Source: JBBKWQ01 sp037969115 (lineage in GTDB: Bacteria > Actinomycetota > Acidimicrobiia > Acidimicrobiales > Ilumatobacteraceae). Taken from it: DNA of 8,804 bases. Below the pieces are notes generated by a model, which ran no database searches, was not told the origin of the DNA, and saw only the letters and a program-made list of their open reading frames with translations. Where the stretch lies: NCBI GenBank assembly GCA_037969115.1, contig JBBKWQ010000247.1:1-8804 (forward strand), given 5' to 3'. Position numbers and translations under genes: made by a program. Positions 6,570 to 8,804 of the stretch are shown here, in pieces. Position 1 is the stretch's first letter, and each line of letters opens with the position of its first letter.

Positions 6570-7163
6570 ATGGCGAACAGCACGGAGGTCGAGCACCACG
6601 ACGCAGCGAACAGACGGCAGATCGTTCACGTCCGAGCGCTCTCCGCTGCCTCGGTCGACGCGGTGTGGCCGCTCCTCGCGGACGTGACGACCTGGCCGGA
6701 CTGGTCGTCGTTCGGCGCAGCGGCGTACTCCCGTGATGGTGATCCGCCACCTCACGGGGTTGGAGCACAACGTGCATTCCGAGTGGGCATCTTTCGGTCG
6801 ATCGACACCGTCCTGCTGTTCGAGCCGCCGACACGCCTGTCGTACGATTATCGCGGCCCCCTCCCGATCGAGGACTATCGCGCCGATGTCGAGCTGATCG
6901 CCACCGACACGGGCAGCGTGATCGTGTGGCAATCGGAATTCGTCACGTCGTTCCCGATGCTCGGCGGTCTGATGCGACTCTTACTTCGCAAAGTGCTTCG
7001 TGACCTCGCGACAGGGCTCGCAAGGGCGGCGGAGCAGGCACCGCTCACGCCCTCGAGGTCCGGACTACACGTCGACCTTGCGGAGGAGGCTGTGCCTGCC
7101 GAGCAGCCGGAACTGATCACGAACTACGATCGGCCCCATGGAGGGCCAGGGAACGAGCAGTGA
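6570..7163 (+). CDS. SRPBCC-superfamily protein (polyketide cyclase/dehydrase-like), second copy
   Basis: This 197-residue cytoplasmic protein has a helix-grip SRPBCC domain at about residues 18-155. It shows the opening strand and helix (VHVRALSAASVDAVWPLLAD, 20-38), the characteristic TTWPDWSSFG (40-49) where ligand-pocket helices meet, GVGAQRAFRVG (63-73), PPTRLSYDYRG (86-96), and a long C-terminal helix (132-155). The tail after residue 156 is Pro/Glu-rich and probably disordered. The TWPxW motif is common in SRPBCC proteins of actinobacteria. The ligand is unknown and no catalytic residues are evident. The ATG at 6570 has GGGAG five bases upstream, a good ribosome site. The last 26 bases overlap the start of the next gene, so the two are probably translationally coupled. 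Sequence similarity to the other SRPBCC protein here is low by eye, so a recent tandem duplication is unlikely. Confidence 0.87.
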   Translation: MANSTEVEHHDAANRRQIVHVRALSAASVDAVWPLLADVTTWPDWSSFGAAAYSRDGDPPPHGVGAQRAFRVGIFRSIDTVLLFEPPTRLSYDYRGPLPIEDYRADVELIATDTGSVIVWQSEFVTSFPMLGGLMRLLLRKVLRDLATGLARAAEQAPLTPSRSGLHVDLAEEAVPAEQPELITNYDRPHGGPGNEQ

Positions 7164-7656
7164 ATCTGTCAGCCGGCCAGACGTCGAAGTCGTCAGTCGT
7201 CGGCGCACCATCGTGACCGCCCTGCCGCTCAAGCGCGCTGCGCGACGGCGCCTCGCAGAGCTCCTTGAGGCCAGAGTCGTCGACGTTCGTGAACCGATCG
7301 ATCAACCCGACTTGGTGCTCACTCCAGCATGCAGCCCCCAGCTGATCGCCGCCCTGAAGAAGAAGTACAACGGTGCTCAGGTCGTCGTCGTGGAGCTCGT
7401 CGACTGGGAGTTCGACGTCGAGTTACCCGGCCCCGTCAAACGCATTCTGCGCGGCGGGGCCGACGCATACGTGCTCGCCGACAGCCTCGACGAACTCGCC
7501 GGCAAGATCGCCCTTCGCTCACAGCACGAAGTGACCGACGAGGACCCGGCGACGGTCCATGAACTGGCATCAGCCGCCACGGTCGATGACCTCATTGCGG
7601 TCTTCCTGCGTCAACCGGTCGAGTCATCCACCCGCATCCGAACGGCTGAGCAATAG
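7138..7656 (+). CDS. Uncharacterised protein, possible degenerate receiver-like (flavodoxin-like) fold
   Basis: The product is 172 residues and is not recognised as a named family. A polar N-terminus (1-22) is followed by a basic helix (residues 31-45, KRAARRRLAELLEA). Then comes a strand-helix series: PDLVLTPACS (57-66), a helix through LIAALKKKY, QVVVVELVDW (81-90), and ILRGGADAYVLADSLDELAGKI (103-124). The last segment resembles the end of response-regulator receiver domains (GADxYvlKp..ldeLl.ri). However, the phosphoacceptor position after DLVLT is Pro, and the conserved Lys is Ala in YVLAD. If related, it would be a phosphorylation-independent pseudo-receiver; this is tentative. No signal peptide or membrane segment is seen. 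The ATG at 7138 overlaps the upstream SRPBCC gene by 26 bases with no clear Shine-Dalgarno, which fits translational coupling. A later GTG at 7213 is an alternative start. A hairpin follows five bases after the stop. Confidence 0.75.
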   Translation: MEGQGTSSESVSRPDVEVVSRRRTIVTALPLKRAARRRLAELLEARVVDVREPIDQPDLVLTPACSPQLIAALKKKYNGAQVVVVELVDWEFDVELPGPVKRILRGGADAYVLADSLDELAGKIALRSQHEVTDEDPATVHELASAATVDDLIAVFLRQPVESSTRIRTAEQ

Positions 7657-7660
7657 CAGG

Positions 7661-7685
7661 CCGAGGGGTCCTGAACACTCCTCGG
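7661..7685. terminator. Hairpin terminator candidate between convergent genes
   Basis: Bases 7661-7669 pair with 7677-7685: 9 bp including one G-U, with a 7-base loop. It starts five bases after the TAG of the plus-strand gene. There is no T-tract, as is usual for GC-rich actinobacterial terminators. Its placement in the 138-base convergent gap would let it serve transcripts from both sides. The remainder of the gap holds a 15-base dyad (7697-7711) and nothing else I can support. Confidence 0.6.
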
Positions 7686-7794
7686 TGGCTCCGACCAGAA
7701 CGAATCGTTCTCCAGGAAGGTCGCATGGACGGCAGTCGCCAGACCGATGTCGTGACGGGCCATCACTGCACACGCATGGTGCCGGCGGCAGCAG

Positions 7795-8804
7795 TCAGAG
7801 GGCAGGGATGTAGGCCATCATGACGCCTGGGTCGTCCGGGTCGGCGGAGTCGATCCCCTCGGGCAGTTCGATCCATGTGTTGCCAGGACTCAGAGCAATC
7901 GGCCGATCGTCTTCGTCCAAGAACGCGATCGGAACCTCGCGGTCCCCGCGCTCCCAGCGTCCCGCGACGACCTGACCCTGGCTGAACACGAAGACCGGAC
8001 CACTGTCGACGGTCAGTGCCCTGGGGTTGCGAGCATCGATCGTGCTCGGGACATAGTCGACGACCATCACGATGACATTCGTCGCCGCGATGCGGCCGTG
8101 GGTCCTGTCGTTGTGCGGGGCACCCTCCTGCGATCGCAGCCACTTGCCTGTTTCGGCGTCCCAGTCCCACTGGATCGAGACGTTGCCGACGTCGACGGTG
8201 AGACCCGCGACCGCGTCGCCCTCGAAGTCTTCCTCAGGGCGGAGGTACTCGAACTGCTGCGGCGGAGGGCCCGGGTGGCCGTCCGGCGTCTGCGCCCAGA
8301 GCGACTCGGTGTCGTTGTAGAGGTTGTTGGGCGTACTGCCTGGACCGCGGTAGTAGCCGCGGCTGTGCGCAGCGTTGAGGTCGATGAGGAATGGTGACTC
8401 TCGCATCAGTTGGGTGACGCCCTTGTTGCCGCCGCTCCACGCGAACAACGGTTGGTTGAACGACGCGACGATGTCGACGTCCTGCTGGCGCCCGGACCGG
8501 ATCGGCCCGATCGGGTTGGACCCGGTTGAGTGAAAGATCGCCACGAACCGGGAGATCTGACTCCCGACGAGCTCCTCGAACACGATGTCGGCCACCGCCA
8601 GACCGGAGTGATTTCGCCGTGCGGCCGGCGCGTTGTCGATCTTGACCGCCAGTGCCGCGCGGTCGACGATCTCGGCCTCGCTGCCGATCACGTCGCCGGT
8701 CAGCGGCTGGCGCACGATCAGCGGCAGCGTCGTCGTTGTTGTCGAGCTGGTCGTTGTTGTCGAGCTGGTCGTCGACGTCGTCGTGGTCGTCGATGTCGTA
8801 GGCG
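7795..8804 (-). CDS. DUF3048 (YerB-type) secreted protein, 5' end beyond the window
   Basis: The frame is open to the right edge and enters as a Thr/Ser-rich linker (roughly 24 residues, almost all Thr or Ser), so the true start, probably with a signal peptide or lipobox, lies outside. Counting from the GTG-encoded Val at 8715, the DUF3048 hallmarks are VKIDN (24-28), the HSGLAVADIVFEELV run (36-50), ISRFVAIFHS (54-63) and IGPIRSGR (69-76). The C-terminal half contains the second DUF3048 domain, including NVIVMVVDYVP, GPVFVFSQGQ, GRWERGD and ALSPGNTWIELP. Proteins of this type, such as Bacillus YerB, are extracytoplasmic lipoproteins of unknown function. The Thr/Ser linker fits a surface-tethered protein. 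The GTG at 8715 is an internal Val codon, not the start, because the linker is in frame upstream of it. It converges with the 7138-7656 gene. Confidence 0.92.
   Translation of the reverse strand, partial: PTTSTTTTTSTTSSTTTTSSTTTTTLPLIVRQPLTGDVIGSEAEIVDRAALAVKIDNAPAARRNHSGLAVADIVFEELVGSQISRFVAIFHSTGSNPIGPIRSGRQQDVDIVASFNQPLFAWSGGNKGVTQLMRESPFLIDLNAAHSRGYYRGPGSTPNNLYNDTESLWAQTPDGHPGPPPQQFEYLRPEEDFEGDAVAGLTVDVGNVSIQWDWDAETGKWLRSQEGAPHNDRTHGRIAATNVIVMVVDYVPSTIDARNPRALTVDSGPVFVFSQGQVVAGRWERGDREVPIAFLDEDDRPIALSPGNTWIELPEGIDSADPDDPGVMMAYIPAL
8732..8772. repeat. 18-base tandem repeat in the Thr/Ser linker of the DUF3048 gene
   Basis: The period is 18 bases over 41 bases (about 2.3 copies) with no mismatch. 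On the minus strand the unit encodes a six-residue Thr/Ser block, so copy changes stay in frame and alter only linker length. The neighbouring sequence to the edge is a looser GTC/GTT array of the same kind. Confidence 0.85.

Noticed and set aside
6500..6580. Plus-strand His-rich peptide encoded by the CAC/GAC repeat
   Set aside because: The frame has TGA at 6497-6499 and no ATG, GTG or TTG start before the repeat.
5747..6583. 278-residue minus-strand frame in another register
   Set aside because: It overlaps the anchored protein gene in a different frame. Its N-terminal Val run comes from the CAC/GAC repeat and the remainder is Arg-rich shadow.
7697..7711. LexA (SOS) box
   Set aside because: The GAAC and GTTC halves are five bases apart rather than four, and the site is between convergent gene ends.
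8713..8715. GTG at 8715 as start of the DUF3048 gene
   Set aside because: The same frame continues upstream as a Thr/Ser-rich linker to the window edge, so this GTG is an internal Val codon.
8732..8772. CRISPR-like direct repeats
   Set aside because: The copies are adjacent with no spacers and lie in a coding low-complexity linker.

Overview
The window is high-GC DNA with GTG and ATG starts, a SARP/BTAD-type regulator, a Thr/Ser-rich secreted DUF3048 protein and few strong Shine-Dalgarno sites. This points to an actinobacterium. The style resembles Acidimicrobiia such as Ilumatobacter relatives, but that placement is inference. No RNA gene, CRISPR array, transposase or phage gene was recognised. 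No intergenic gap exceeds 260 bases.

Layout: Positions 1-1530 (minus) hold the 5' two-thirds of a CopB-like heavy-metal P-type ATPase. Its 3' part is replaced at the left edge by a 186-base near-perfect palindrome that folds the gene back on itself. A small rhodanese with a His/Asp-rich N-terminus (1656-2069, minus) lies just upstream of it. An 84-base divergent promoter region separates that metal/sulfur pair from a 989-residue BTAD-NTPase-TPR regulator (2154-5123, plus).

An SRPBCC protein (5214-5729, plus) follows. It converges on a membrane-anchored extracellular protein with a possible NTR/TIMP-like fold (5761-6312, minus). A 257-base divergent region with a CAC/GAC repeat leads to a second SRPBCC protein (6570-7163, plus). 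That gene overlaps an unrecognised protein with a faint receiver-like pattern (7138-7656, plus). A hairpin terminator candidate separates this from a convergent, 5'-truncated secreted DUF3048/YerB-type protein (7795 to the right edge, minus).

How the parts fit: the ATPase and rhodanese look like one heavy-metal (probably copper/silver) handling unit. The divergent regulator may or may not control it. The SRPBCC pair, anchored protein and DUF3048 protein show no clear shared pathway. I see no convincing new multi-gene system. The strongest unusual signal is the terminal palindrome, most simply a fold-back chimera or contig-end artefact. Its plus strand appears to carry about 17 residues of the true continuation of the ATPase.
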